From Akanthomyces muscarius (lineage: Eukaryota > Ascomycota > Sordariomycetes > Hypocreales > Cordycipitaceae): DNA of 64,000 nucleotides. The notes under the pieces were generated by a model, which worked only from the letters and a program-made list of their open reading frames with translations, was not told the DNA's origin and ran no database searches. Made by a program: the position numbers and the translations under genes. Positions 21,677-32,742 of the stretch are shown here, piece after piece; the first letter of the stretch is position 1; every line of letters starts with the position of its first letter. The stretch is from positions 1,240,001-1,304,000 of the forward strand of contig NC_079246.1 in assembly GCF_028009165.1 (NCBI RefSeq). The letters run 5' to 3'.

Positions 21677-22722
21677 GGCGAGCGGAACTGATGCCTTGGC
21701 TGGGTTCTAGTTGCTTTTTGCTTTTTAAAACAAAATGAAAGCAAATGCAGAGTTCAGGGGCTCCTAGGGACTATTATATAGATGGCTCGACAATGGGTAG
21801 GGAATGCCCATGTGGCACGTCGTTTATAAAAGTGACTAGCTTGGTTCCCAGGCAGCATCGACGAGGCTCCGCCGTGAACACGACCGGAGCGGCACTGCCT
21901 AATTTCTTCTTCCAAGTGAACGAGAAAACCTGGGTATTTGGGCCAAAACATTTGCAATCATTGATCTCTCGCCAATGCTGATTTGTCCAAACAATGCGAG
22001 TAGTTTAAATGGTGACAGAAGCTAACACCGTTGTGGTTACACGCGAGTGGTGTGGCCGGCTAGCTGGAGATCGGGCACCGCAGAACTACCTGAAGAAGAA
22101 TTTTTTTTTTTGGAACAGAAGTGATGTCAGCCAGGTAAGCAATTTTTGACCTGTGCAATTATCGTAACGCGTCTTCACTGTGATACGCAAACGAGGTCAC
22201 ACATGGGCGCTTCTGTACTACCGCCACATCCATGATGCGAGTGTCACCCCCAGAACAGAAACTGTACTACCACCAGATCATGCATATGCTCTTCCTTTTA
22301 CTGTTACTTCGCTATTTACATTGTATTACCGAATGCCTAATACGCTCCTCTAGTGGGGTCCTCGACAGGTGGCTGACGTGGGGTGAACTCGCGGATTCTG
22401 GATATGCTGCGGGTCAGAGGCAACTGTTGGTCGGAGGGCTTCTTCAGGTCTACCCAGGCTATTCTTATTATGCCTACACTTTGCCTCTTTTGCTGCCCAC
22501 GATTTACTGAACGACCTATCGCTTTTCCTGCCAAAAGCTTTAAAAAGACCAAAAGTGGGTCTACGGCCCATTGAAACCAATCGCAAGCCTGTTTTTCCAA
22601 ACCACCTAGCAGGCATGGCATTGTAGTCCTTCATCTCACCCCGTGACAACGCTTTCTTTGCCAGACATTGCGCGCCTTGGACTGCAGCCAATGCGATTCG
22701 CGAGCCTCATGACACAGGAAAA
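21677..22722. other. Divergent intergenic between the F-box-like gene and the RecQ gene
   Basis: About 1 kb between divergent start codons. It is AT-rich with an A/T run near 22105. Short open frames show no family features. It presumably holds both promoters. Confidence 0.45.
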
Positions 22723-25234
22723 ATGAGCGACTTTGATTCTGGAGATGACCTCTTTGACGGTGTAGATGCCGACCAGCTCCTGTCTAGCCAAAATCTTGAC
22801 TCCGCGGAAAAACGAAAACGGGAGTCTGGGACGGGCGACCACACAAACGTGGCGAAAAGACAACGAAGCCACGCTGATGGGAAATCGGCCCTTGAAGAAT
22901 GTGGAGAGTTTGATGCCATCTCTGATGATGTCCTCAATGGAACGGATATTGCGAACGAGCCAGCTCGGATGCAAGTGGCTCAAAATCTGCTCACCGAAAT
23001 GTTCGGGTACGAAGCCTTTCGTCACGAGCAAGCAGGCGTGATCCAAAGACTCCTTGCTGGCAAGAATGCTCTGTCAATTTTCCCCACTGGTGCTGGAAAG
23101 TCGCTTTGCTATCAGGTTTGTCGCCATCGCACAGAAATTCCCATTCAGCCCCTGACACATCAAACAGATACCGGCCATTGCCTTCGAAAAACTTGATTTG
23201 GAGAGTGGTTCAAGAGCACCTGGAGAGCACGGTACAAGCATTGTGGTCTCACCACTAATCGCCCTGATGAAGGATCAGGTGGATGCACTGCATCGGCGAG
23301 GACTGCCGGCTGACTGCCTTGACTCAACAAAGACCTGGGAGCAACAACAGCAAATTTACGCGAGCTTGCGCGAAGGCAAACTTCGCCTCCTATACTGTGC
23401 CCCGGAGCGGCTGAACAACGAAGGCTTCGTTGCAACGATGCGTCATGTACGCGGTGGTATCCGCCTCCTAGCTGTTGATGAGGCACATTGCGTTTCCGAA
23501 TGGGGCCATTCCTTCAGGCCTGAATATCTCAAAGTTGCCCGATTTGCCGAGGAGATCAAGGCGGAACGGGTTGTCTGCCTGACGGCGACTGCAACTCAGA
23601 AGGTCACCGAAGATATTTGTGCCGCCTTCGACATTCGACCTGAAGGCGTGTTTCGCACCTCCATATATCGCCCAAATCTTAATCTCCACGTCCGGGCGGT
23701 AAAGACTAAGCAAGACAAGTACCCTTTGATCTTTCAGTTCCTAAAAGACCACCCGGGGCCGACTCTAGTCTACGTCACTCTCCAGCAACAAGCCGTGTCC
23801 ATGGCGGCTGACCTGCGAAAACAGGGCTTTCAGGCGGAACCTTTCCATGCCGGCTTGAAGGTGGAGACAAAGACAGAAGTCCAGGACAAGTTCTTGGCCA
23901 ACAAAGTGAATATTGTCGTCGCAACTATTGCATTCGGCATGGGTATTGACAAGCCAGACATCCGCAACATTATCCACTTCGACCTTCCGAGTACAATCGA
24001 AGAGTACTGCCAACAAATTGGTCGCGCCGGGCGGGACGGGAAAACCAGCGATTGCATGTTTTACATCTGCCCCGAGGACTGGTACATGCGAGAGAACTTT
24101 GCACGAGGCGACCTGCCATCACGCGAGTCTCTCAGGGGGTTGATGGACGACATCTTTAGTCTTGAAAACACATCCAAACCGGTCGGGGATACTTTCAAAA
24201 CGAATCACCGTGTTCAGTCCAAAGATTTCGATATCCGCACAGGCCCTCTGGCTACCATCTATGCAGCGCTCGAGCTACGGTTCAATCTGATAAGAGCGAT
24301 TACGCCAGAGTACAGCGAGCACAAGTTCGAACCAACAAATGAATATTTTGGAATATTAAAGAAAGACACGTCTCCAGAGGGCAAGGCAATATATGCTGGC
24401 GCTTCCAAGAAGCAAAAGTGGTGGTACATTGATGTTGGAAACGTTGTTTCACGGACAGGCGTACCCCGGGTTGACATCATTCGTAAACTCAACGAGCTGC
24501 ATGACACCGGCCGCATCCAACTCAAGGCTGGTGGCGTCGAGCCGAGATATCGCATCTTGCGATCGCTGCCCTCCTCTAACAAGGACATTGAGGCTCTGGT
24601 CGACAAAGTACACGAGGATCTATCACGACGCGAGGAGGATGCCTTGCGCCGCGTAAAGCAAGTCGAAGATTTCATCACGGGGGATAAGTGTATCGCTCTG
24701 GCGTTGGCGCAACACTTCGGCATGGATTTGCCAAACCGGAAATCTAAATGTGGTCACTGCACACACTGCCTGACTGGGGGACGCACCGTCATGCCGCCAA
24801 GGATACAGAAGAAAACGGATTTGGCTGGGATCAGGCGAATTCTGAATGCTTGCGACGTACGAGATGATCCAAGATTCTTGGCCAGGATTGCCTTTGGCAT
24901 CAAGAGCCCGCGGGTAACGCAGTTGAAGATGGACAGGCATGAAGTGTTCATGTCACTAGCTGATCATGATTTTGGAGTAGGTGGTGCTTATGGCCCCGAG
25001 AGACTGATAATACTGACATCTGGGACAGTCTCTTCTAAAAGAATTCACGAGTGCTTGCAACGCAGCAAAGAAGGCAAAGTAACAGATGCCGCTAAACCCG
25101 ACTTTTGGTCAAACAAGAAAACACTTGACTGTTTTGAAGCTGGAATTCGGAACGTTAGTGATGCTTTAAACGGCCATCTGGATAATACCGACAATTTGAC
25201 AGCAATCAGCGCGTCCTACTTGCCAAGGGACTAG
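22723..25234 (+). CDS. RecQ-family DNA helicase
   Basis: Exons 22723-23115 and 23168-25234 (52-nt intron GTTTGT..AAACAG) give 819 residues. An acidic, Lys/Arg-rich N-tail is followed by the RecQ core: motif 0 region YEAFRHEQ, Walker A PTGAGKS (121-127), DEAH box VDEAHCVSEWGHSFRPEY (DEAH 235-238), TATAT (motif III), IAFGMGIDKPDIR and QQIGRAGRDG (motifs V and VI). A zinc-binding RQC part follows with CGHCTHC after the DLPNRKSK segment. At about 820 residues it is far shorter than Sgs1/BLM-type proteins and lacks their long N-terminus. It therefore resembles the shorter fungal RecQ helicases, which unwind 3'-to-5' in repair and recombination. The aromatic-rich loop reads SEWGHSF where SQWGHDF is usual. 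Confidence 0.93.
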
Positions 25235-26264
25235 GTTTGTTGACCTGTAGATCAGGGGAGATGGGAGCTTGGACAACATGACAATGCTCGAGCAGATGGA
25301 ATAATGTCAAACCTCTAGAGGCTTTTGCGAAGGGTCCGCCGCTGGTCCTCTTTAAAGCGCCGCCGGACTGAGATCCGAATCTGTATCAATTGCTCTCTAG
25401 CGCGACAAAGTTCTGCTCGCCAAGGGATTGAATAGGTTCGACGGCCTTCGGTGAAGCAATGCCTAAACAGATTCCGTATGCCCTTGCGCCGATGAAGAAT
25501 TCAGGGGCTTTCGATTATTGCAATACTGGCTGGCAATGTCGGGATTTAAAAGAGGCATCCTCCCAACCCAGTCGCGCCCGTTGCATGACGCTACTGAGGA
25601 CGGTGCTAGAGCACCTAAGCCTCGCCGTTTGCTGGTCAATTCTTTTTTCGAGGAATTATTGAACAAATGCCGTGGCAGGAAAAACGGGATTAAATTATAC
25701 AACCTCTGCTGCAAATTGTCTTATCTTCCATAATATTGACACTGATCTACAACTCGGCATCGACAGCCAAGCCGGCAATGCGGTCCGAGACTAGCGCTCC
25801 CGCTCGGCGTGACACTCGAAATGGCGCCCGACTCACTCACCAGCCCTTGTAATATTGCGGTTAGAAATTTTGTCTATATGTTGCGTCATGCTAGTCACAC
25901 CTTCTGCATTGGCCAATAATGAGATATATTTTACTGTGCTTCGGCGCAGCCGAGTCCCTGTCGAAAGGTCCTTCCCCAGGAACAAGGCTGTCGTGCCTTC
26001 AACTGTCGATCACGCCATAGCACACCACGTTCATGTCACCACCGTCTTATCAGAAGTGTCCCTGCAGGGAACAAATACTGGAAACTGTAGGCTGGTAGCG
26101 CCGTTGATAGGAAAAAAAACCCAGCTGCCTGGCTGATGTTGGGGCTGCCGCCATGAACCCTGTTAAGTACAATCACATTTTTATAACTACGCTGGTGGCT
26201 GGACACAATCTTCTTTTCCCCTTTCCTACTTACGACTACACGGTCAAAGGAGCATGCGACAGTC
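25235..26264. other. Intergenic, nothing recognised
   Basis: About 1 kb between the RecQ gene and the permease gene, both on the plus strand. It is mixed AT-rich sequence. No coding signal, repeat or RNA gene was recognised. Confidence 0.45.
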
Positions 26265-28031
26265 ATGACTAATTCTTTGTCGATAACCCCGAACGATTCG
26301 AAGGATGGTGTCCAGCCCCGAGTGAGCCATGGTACTGGCGTGGATGAAGGCATCGGCAACCTCACCTTTGACCAGTACACGACCGGAGGCTTGGGACGCC
26401 ATCTTGGTGTCGTTAGCACAACGTTTCTAATGTACGAGATGCATCAAACTGGAAAAACTTCCATTGGAACTCGGGTAGCTAACTGAGAGCTGTAGTGTCG
26501 GTCGCATCATTGGTACAGGTATCTTCTCGACGCCTTCCGCCATCGTCGCCGGTGTTGGCAGCGTGGGCGCATCGCTCATGCTCTGGGTTCTGGGTCTTTT
26601 GATCTCCATATGCGGTCTTTGCGTGTGGCTGGAGTTTGCCTGCATGATTCCGCGCAGCGGCGGCGAAAAGGTCTACCTCGAGGCAGCCTACAGACGACCC
26701 AAGATGCTGATGACGTCTGTCTTTGCCGTCCAGGCTATTGCGCTGGGATTCACAGGTACGCTGAGCCACTCCATCTTTAATCTGAAATGAATCGCTGATT
26801 GGCTTCAGCATCGGGATGCATCATCTTTGCGTCTAACATTGTCATTGCGGCCGGTCGTGTCGCGAGCGAATGGGAGAAACGAGGCATTGCCATTGGCGTC
26901 ATCGTCTTTGTCACGGTCATCCATACCTTTTTTCCCAAAGTCGGCGTGCACGGCATGAACTTTTTCACCGTTCTCAAGATTGTCCTGCTGCTCTTTATCG
27001 TCGTGACCGGATGGGTGGTGCTCGGCGGCGGCGTGTCCAATGTCCACAATCCCCACGCCAGCTTTCGAGACGCCTTTGCAAACTCGGCGCAATCTGGAAA
27101 CCCTTATGCAACGGCCCTTTTTAAAGTGTTAAATTCTTATGCTGGGTAAAATGTTCTTACACCAACGCAAAATCGGCATAATCGCTAATCAGCGCACAGA
27201 TGGTCAAATGCAATGTATGTCCTCAACGAAGTCAAGAATCCCGTTCGAACAATCAAGATTGCAGGACCTCTTGGGCTTTCCCTCTGCGGTGTGCTATATC
27301 TCCTTGCCAACGTCGCATACTTTTCCGCCGCGACACCTCAGGAAATCGCTAAGAGCGGCACCACGGTCGCCGCCTACTTCATGGGCAAAGTCTTTGGCGT
27401 TGCGGCCAAGCGCGCGCTGAGCGTCCTCGTCGCCTTGTCCGCCCTGGGCAACGTCATGACGGTTACTTTTGCGCAGGCGCGCGTTAATCAGGAACTGGCC
27501 AAAGAAGGTGTGATCCCGGTTCCTCGCTTCTGGGCTTCCAATTGGCCATTTGGCTCTCCCTCAGCTGGGCTGATCCTCCACTTTATCCCTTCTTTCATTG
27601 TCATTGTCGCCATTCCATTCGGAAATGCTTACAACTTTATTCTGGACCTTGAGGGATACCCTGGATCTGTCATCAATTTTCTCGTCGTCGCGGGCCTGTT
27701 CTATCTTCGGCACAGCGAGCCGGACACACCCCGCCCTTTCAAGGTGTGGTGGCCGATTGCCGTCTTCTATATGCTCGGCCAGGCATTTCAGCTGGTGGCA
27801 CCGTTTCTTCGCCCCCCGGGTGGCAAGGGAGACACACCGCCGCTGCCATACTGGCTGTACTGCGTGGTGGGAATCGCCGTCTTGCTTGCGTCCGTGGTGT
27901 ACTGGTTTGTGTGGTGGGTGGCCGCGCCAAAGATTGGCAAGTATAAGCTGGTACCGCAAAATGAGCCTTTGGCGGATGGTACCAACGTTATTGTTTACCA
28001 TCGTGTGTCTAAGAAATTTGAAGATCCATGA
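26265..28031 (+). CDS. Amino-acid permease, LAT family, Mup1-like (methionine-type)
   Basis: Exons 26265-26431, 26496-26755, 26809-27145 and 27200-28031 give 531 residues. The start of the transport domain reads STTFLIVGRIIGTGIFSTPS (spliced across intron 1), and the conserved NSYAGWSNAMYVLNEVKNP string spans intron 3. About twelve hydrophobic segments are visible. The wording is that of yeast Mup1/Mup3-like high-affinity methionine permeases of the L-type amino-acid transporter group at the plasma membrane. Exact substrate preference cannot be read from sequence. The N-terminal cytosolic tail (about 45 residues) carries the GNLTFDQYTTGGLGRHLG block common in this family, a region linked to endocytic control in Mup1. 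Confidence 0.9.
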
Positions 28032-28786
28032 GTGAACTATATATATCAGTATCACTGTCTAGCGTATTACGTGTACTTTAATACGAGCGCCGTTCGATGA
28101 AGATCTGTCTTTCCCTCATAACGCGAACGGACAACGTTGAGAAGATTGAGAAGATTTTTGCACCTCAATTACTTCAATGCATGGTTTTGCCAATCGGAGA
28201 CTGCCTGCCTGCCGGTTCGGGAGACAAGCTTGCTTCTGATTGGCGGTCGCTGTCAATCGCTTGGCAATGTAGATCTATATTCGATTTGGCTGGTGCTTTC
28301 TGCTAGAAGATGATGCGACTCTGATAACCTACACACCACTTATTTAACCAAGACAATATTTTAATCCGAAATGGCACGATCGCCTCTTCTAGAAGGGTGG
28401 CTACTTTAGTAATGTCAAATAATCGGTTGACTTTTGTTCGGCGGTGCCTGAACTTGGCAGTGCCGGAATCATCAGTTTCACTGGGGTCCGACGTAGGGAC
28501 GAACCCAAAAGGAGTAGGCGCCTTTGGTGATGCCAAGTAAATAGAGTAGATGTAAGCGAATATGTCTCCGATTTAATTCCAAGACGAAGCCTTAAATGCC
28601 CACCATTTCCCATAAAGAAACAATTCCGACATTTTTTAGTTTCCAGCTTCTTACATGAGCTAGTAAAGACTCCGAGTGACACTTGTTTTGTTTGCCAGGA
28701 TTTTTCTCAAGTACATAAAGGCCGTATGGCCTGCCAACTAGACATTGATTTTTCCATTTCAGGAGATTAAACTACATATTTACACA
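28032..28786. promoter_or_regulatory. Upstream region of the LysM gene
   Basis: An AT-rich 755 bp spacer with short A/T runs. A TATA-like ACATAAAGG lies around 28715, about 70 bp before the LysM start. No gene was recognised. Confidence 0.4.
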
Positions 28787-29387
28787 ATGAAGTTCTCTGT
28801 CATTTCTGCCATTCTCCTACCTCTTGCCGCCGCGGCCGCTACCCCTGCCCAAGAGGCGGCGGCTGCTGCTGTCCCAGACCCTGTTCAGGACGGCATCACC
28901 AAGAACTGCAAGACCTACTACAAGGCCAAGCCCGGCGACAGTTGCCAGAAGATTGTCAATGACTACGGCGTCTTTACGTTCAACGACTTTTACAAGTGGA
29001 ACCCCGCCGTGGGCAAGAACTGCGAGTCCCTACTCGGTGGCTACTACTACTGTGTTGGTAAGTTTTTGTTCCCGGAGTTATCACTCGAGCCTTCTGCAGT
29101 AGCAAAACTTGGTACAAGCCTTGCGTGAATGAGCGCTTACAAGAAAAAAAAAAAACACAGGCGTTCCTGGCACCCCCAGCAGATGCACCGAGAACCACCC
29201 TACCCCGACCCAGCCCGGAAGCGTCTGCAAGTGTGGCCAGTGGTACAAGGTCAAGAAGGGCGACAATTGCCAGGCTCTTGAGAAGAAGTTCAAGATCTCG
29301 GACAAGGATTTCCACAAGCTCAACGGCGGTCTCAACAAGGACTGCTCGAACCTTCAGGCTGACGTCAACGTCTGCGTCAAGGCCTAA
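28787..29387 (+). CDS. Secreted two-LysM protein (effector-type)
   Basis: Exons 28787-29057 and 29161-29387 give 165 residues. The signal peptide is MKFSVISAILLPLAAAAA. LysM 1 (about 43-90) runs from YYKAKPGDSCQKIVNDYG through FYKWNPAVG to GGYYYCVG. LysM 2 (about 116-162) runs from WYKVKKGDNCQALEKKF through FHKLNGGLNKDCSNL to VNVCV. Each domain has paired Cys, and the protein carries nothing else, so it is a LysM-only secreted protein. LysM domains bind chitin oligomers or peptidoglycan. Fungal proteins of this build are known to shield hyphae or hide chitin from host immunity. The ATG at 28787 is preferred because it directly begins the signal peptide; an upstream in-frame ATG at 28745 would add 14 residues and spoil it. 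Confidence 0.92.
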
Positions 29388-29570
29388 TTATCATGAAATG
29401 TAATATATGACGATACAAATCCTAGTATATATGAAGAAAATTTTATGACAGATTGAGGTGCTGAAGTCTTAATTCTGGCGATGGCTGCCTAGCGCCATAA
29501 GCAGTCGTAGCGCGATGCCATGTAGATCCGCAGGCCGCCCACGTCCAAGTCTTCCCAACCTTGCATAAAC

Positions 29571-30764
29571 ATGAGCACCAACGGGCTGCCAATTAGCAAT
29601 TTCGCCGCCGCCATCGGCAATTCATCAATCTGCGTGCCGTACGTCAGTGACATTCATCTTTTTGGCCCTCCAGCGATTGACCTAGTGTGCCCAGAGGCAC
29701 CGACCATCATGGCGGAAGCCCAGACGGCGGCGCACAAGCAGCCCAAGCCCAAGGAGGAGCCTTACTCGGACGCCACCAGCTCATACTGGGCGCCCGGATG
29801 GAACTGGGCGCGCTGGAGCCATCCAGAGCTAGACTTTGGCGATACAGACCCGGAAGAGATTGAGAAGATGCGATTGGGCCTCTTGGAAGTGCTAGGCGAG
29901 GATGGGTTTGAGAAGATGAACAAGCACATGCATAAGGAGAATACAATATGGCGGGACAGGAAAATGGTCGCCGAGGGCGTGCCGCCTCCAGACTATAGCA
30001 GACCGGATTTCCTAAAACGCTGGAAGGAGCGCCATGGCGGCGGCGAAGTCGGCTTTGTGGCCTTTCGGACAACCCTCTACGACGACGAGGCCAAGTGGAA
30101 CAAGTACAAGGAGCGAGTGACGCGGTTTCTGAGCCTCCCGTTTGACAGCGTCGTGCGATGGCATCGCTGGCACGAGTATCCAGAAATCACCGAGGCGCGT
30201 CAGAAATTCACGCTGCACTGGATCGAGGACGCGTCCCTGGAGGGCGCGAGCGCCGAGACGCTGCGGGAGCGCTACCAGCAGCTTCGTACGCTGAAGCAGC
30301 TGCCGCCCAGCATGGACTACACCATGTTCCTGTGCGCATCGCCGCAGGCCGTCGACTCTGTGCTCTCACTCGGCGACGACGAATCAGACTTTCCGACCGT
30401 CGAGTCGGACTACTGGCGGCCAGACGCGCCGTTCCTGCTGGTGGTCATGGAGGCGGCGACGGCCGACCCGCACGGGCCGGAGGAGCCGCACGACCCCGAC
30501 GACCCGAACGACGAGCGCAACTGGTACAGGCCCGTGTTCAAGGTGCCGGCCGAGATTGTCTACAGCGCGCTGTGGGACGTGGAAGACCGGTCGTACGTGC
30601 CGCCGACGAGGCTGACGAGGAGCGTCCGCGGCAGCGAGGAGCTCGGCGGCGGCAGGATGCCGGCGCACGGGGATGTTGATGGGCTGCAGGAGATGTGGTG
30701 GGGGATGGGCCCGACGCCGCAGTCCCTGAAGAGGCGAGCGCGAATGAGAGGAATGCGGGCGTAG
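29571..30764 (+). CDS. Uncharacterised fungal protein with GFVAFRTT / DDEAKW block
   Basis: A single exon of 397 residues; an internal ATG at 29709 (MAEAQTAAHK) may be the real start, since the first 46 residues look like leader sequence. I do not recognise a named domain. The part from about residue 155 (VGFVAFRTTLYDDEAKWNKYKERV), through FTLHWIEDASLEGASAETLRERYQQL, to the closing WYRPVFKVPAEIVYSALWDVEDRSYV resembles a widespread group of fungal hypothetical proteins of the form GFVVFRTTYGDDxxWxxF. No signal peptide, membrane segment or catalytic motif was seen. Codon use is GC-rich and looks genuine. It is the third gene in a row on the plus strand, after the permease and LysM genes, but nothing ties their functions. 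Confidence 0.7.
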   Translation: MSTNGLPISNFAAAIGNSSICVPYVSDIHLFGPPAIDLVCPEAPTIMAEAQTAAHKQPKPKEEPYSDATSSYWAPGWNWARWSHPELDFGDTDPEEIEKMRLGLLEVLGEDGFEKMNKHMHKENTIWRDRKMVAEGVPPPDYSRPDFLKRWKERHGGGEVGFVAFRTTLYDDEAKWNKYKERVTRFLSLPFDSVVRWHRWHEYPEITEARQKFTLHWIEDASLEGASAETLRERYQQLRTLKQLPPSMDYTMFLCASPQAVDSVLSLGDDESDFPTVESDYWRPDAPFLLVVMEAATADPHGPEEPHDPDDPNDERNWYRPVFKVPAEIVYSALWDVEDRSYVPPTRLTRSVRGSEELGGGRMPAHGDVDGLQEMWWGMGPTPQSLKRRARMRGMRA

Positions 30765-30947
30765 CAGAGAAATGGGGGACTGGGTTACTTGTAGCGATGC
30801 TGTTGCTCCGTGGCCACGGGAGATGTGGCGAGGATGCTCCTGACGCTGATACTAAAACATATCGCTTATAAGTTCATTTGGTTCAGGCACTAGCGAGTTA
30901 TTAACTAGTAAAAGACACGACGGTGATCAACCAAGACTTAAGCAGCC

Positions 30948-31905
30948 TTACTTGGTTAAAACGCCGACAACGTGGGGTAAGATAGCGCACACCGGCTCAT
31001 CAGGAGATACATTGAGGTCAAATTTCTTCCATGGGCCAACCTGGCGAAGCGTCTGCTCGGTCGGACGGCAGATCCGGCACGAGCCCATGAGCCACATCCA
31101 AATATAGTTCACGAAGCCTGTTCTGTATAATCAGTAACTGCCTGAGACATCGGGGTTCAAATCACTTACGCTGATATAAAGGCACAAACGGGGCGCCACG
31201 GGTTGCCTGGACATGCTCAAACACGTACCAGCTCCCACCAGGCTTTAACAACTCATATAAAAGCTTGATGTTCTTTTCAGGTGCCGGAATGCTGCACATA
31301 CAGCGGATACTCACGATGCAATCCACACTGCCTCGTTCAATTATGCCGTCCCAAGCCGACGGATCTGTAACGGACTCGATTCCCACCGGTGCCACCTCAT
31401 ACACATCACTCAGCCCTACTTCGTCGACTCGTTTCTGCAATAGCGCTGCTGAGTGCGCGTTGGGTTCAACACCATAGATTCTAGTGACCCCGCCGGCACT
31501 ATGCTTTCTGCTTCGTAAGCCGTTTCGAGTAACAGGCTCCGTGTCTCCCTGGGCATGGATCCGAGCAAGCACGTCCGCCCACTCCCCTGTCCCAGCACCG
31601 ACTTCCAAGACCGTACCATGTAGAGGAACCGACACGACCTCGTCATGCGCTTTGCCACCGGATATTCTGCCCTCGAGTAAAGGAACAACGAGCTTTTGCG
31701 CACGAGACCTTGCTATTGGACCTACAATGACCCAAACTCGTGCAAATAACGCATCAGAAAAGTCGGATGGGGAGAAGATGGTATGGGAACTGCCGGAGAG
31801 GATGAGCTGTATGGTCGTGTACGGAATGAGGGCAACGGAGAGGGCGATCATGAGCCACGGCTCGATAAGGCTTTCTAAGTGCGTTTGGAAAGATTCAAAG
31901 ACCAT
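30948..31905 (-). CDS. Membrane-anchored class I SAM methyltransferase (METTL7-like)
   Basis: Exons 31905-31170 and 31117-30948 (intron GTAAGT..AACAG) give 301 residues. The N-terminal hydrophobic segment (about 17-37, WLMIALSVALIPYTTIQLIL) is followed by a Rossmann methyltransferase domain. Motif I is VLEVGAGTGEW (99-109), the acidic loop is IYGVEPNAHSAALLQKRV, and motif IV-VI reads SVDCIVSIRCMCSIPAPEKNI then LKPGGSWYVFEHVQ. The same order of TM anchor plus Methyltransf_11-type domain is seen in METTL7-like proteins of the ER and lipid droplets. The substrate is unknown. After GAPFVPLYQ the spliced exon adds FVNYIWMWLMGSCRICRPT, also usual for the group. Confidence 0.85.
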
Positions 31906-32742
31906 TCTGAGTATGTAAATTGAGTCAACGGATGCTCAAAGAAAAAAGTGTTGAATTCGACGGGTTGCCTGTGTGGTGTGGGAAAAGTATGTCGGGGGAA
32001 GCTCTGGGTGTGAAAATTCTTGAAAGAGTGCTTTGTAATCCTTACTTTGACACTCTTGCAAAGCCCATGGCCATCAAACGGGAACCGTGACTGATAAACA
32101 TCACATAAGTAGAGAGCAATGCGTTAAACCGAGGCTACTTCGAGTCTGCCGCCTAAGGAACGGAGGCCGGTGAAGCGTCGTTCCATTTATCGGGCCCGGA
32201 CCGTGGACGCAATGCTCCGTTCGCGGTCGTCGGTATTCCGCCGGCGGACTCTATTTTGACCCGTACTTCAGTCCACTGGTTCGGCGCATCCTTTTAGCGA
32301 TAAAAGGTCCCAAGCCACTTATTCGCTACGAAGAAAAAAATATGCTCTAATAGCAAAAGACGGCATTGGCCAGCCCACCTACTCGCAATTGAAACAACCT
32401 GCCGAAGTACAAATGGCTGCCTAATCAATAACTAGATACAGTGAGGGAGTATAGTTCTTTCCGACTCTCACAAGTTGTAAAACATTTGTGGAAAGATGCT
32501 GGAGCCTTTGATCCTTATGCTCACGCACCCTCGAAGCATTAGTGAAACCTTAAAAAAAAAGAGAACTCCAAGCACCCCTCACAACGCAAAATTTCTTTTT
32601 AATTGATTCGTGTTAACGGAGGAGGCTATGAAAAAGACGGCAATTTTATTTTGAAGCTTGGAAGCCTATGAAACTCGAACAACAAATTTGGATACCAAGG
32701 GCAAACCCAACCCCAACGGAGCACTTGCTACAAGCCTATTAT
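31906..32742. other. Intergenic, no gene seen
   Basis: Between the 5' end of the methyltransferase gene and the 3' end of the metalloprotease gene. The stretch 32160-32280 is GC-richer, with several CGG..CCG pairs (for example CGGTATTCCG), the half-site type bound by Zn2Cys6 factors. Whether they are used is unknown. Confidence 0.35.
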
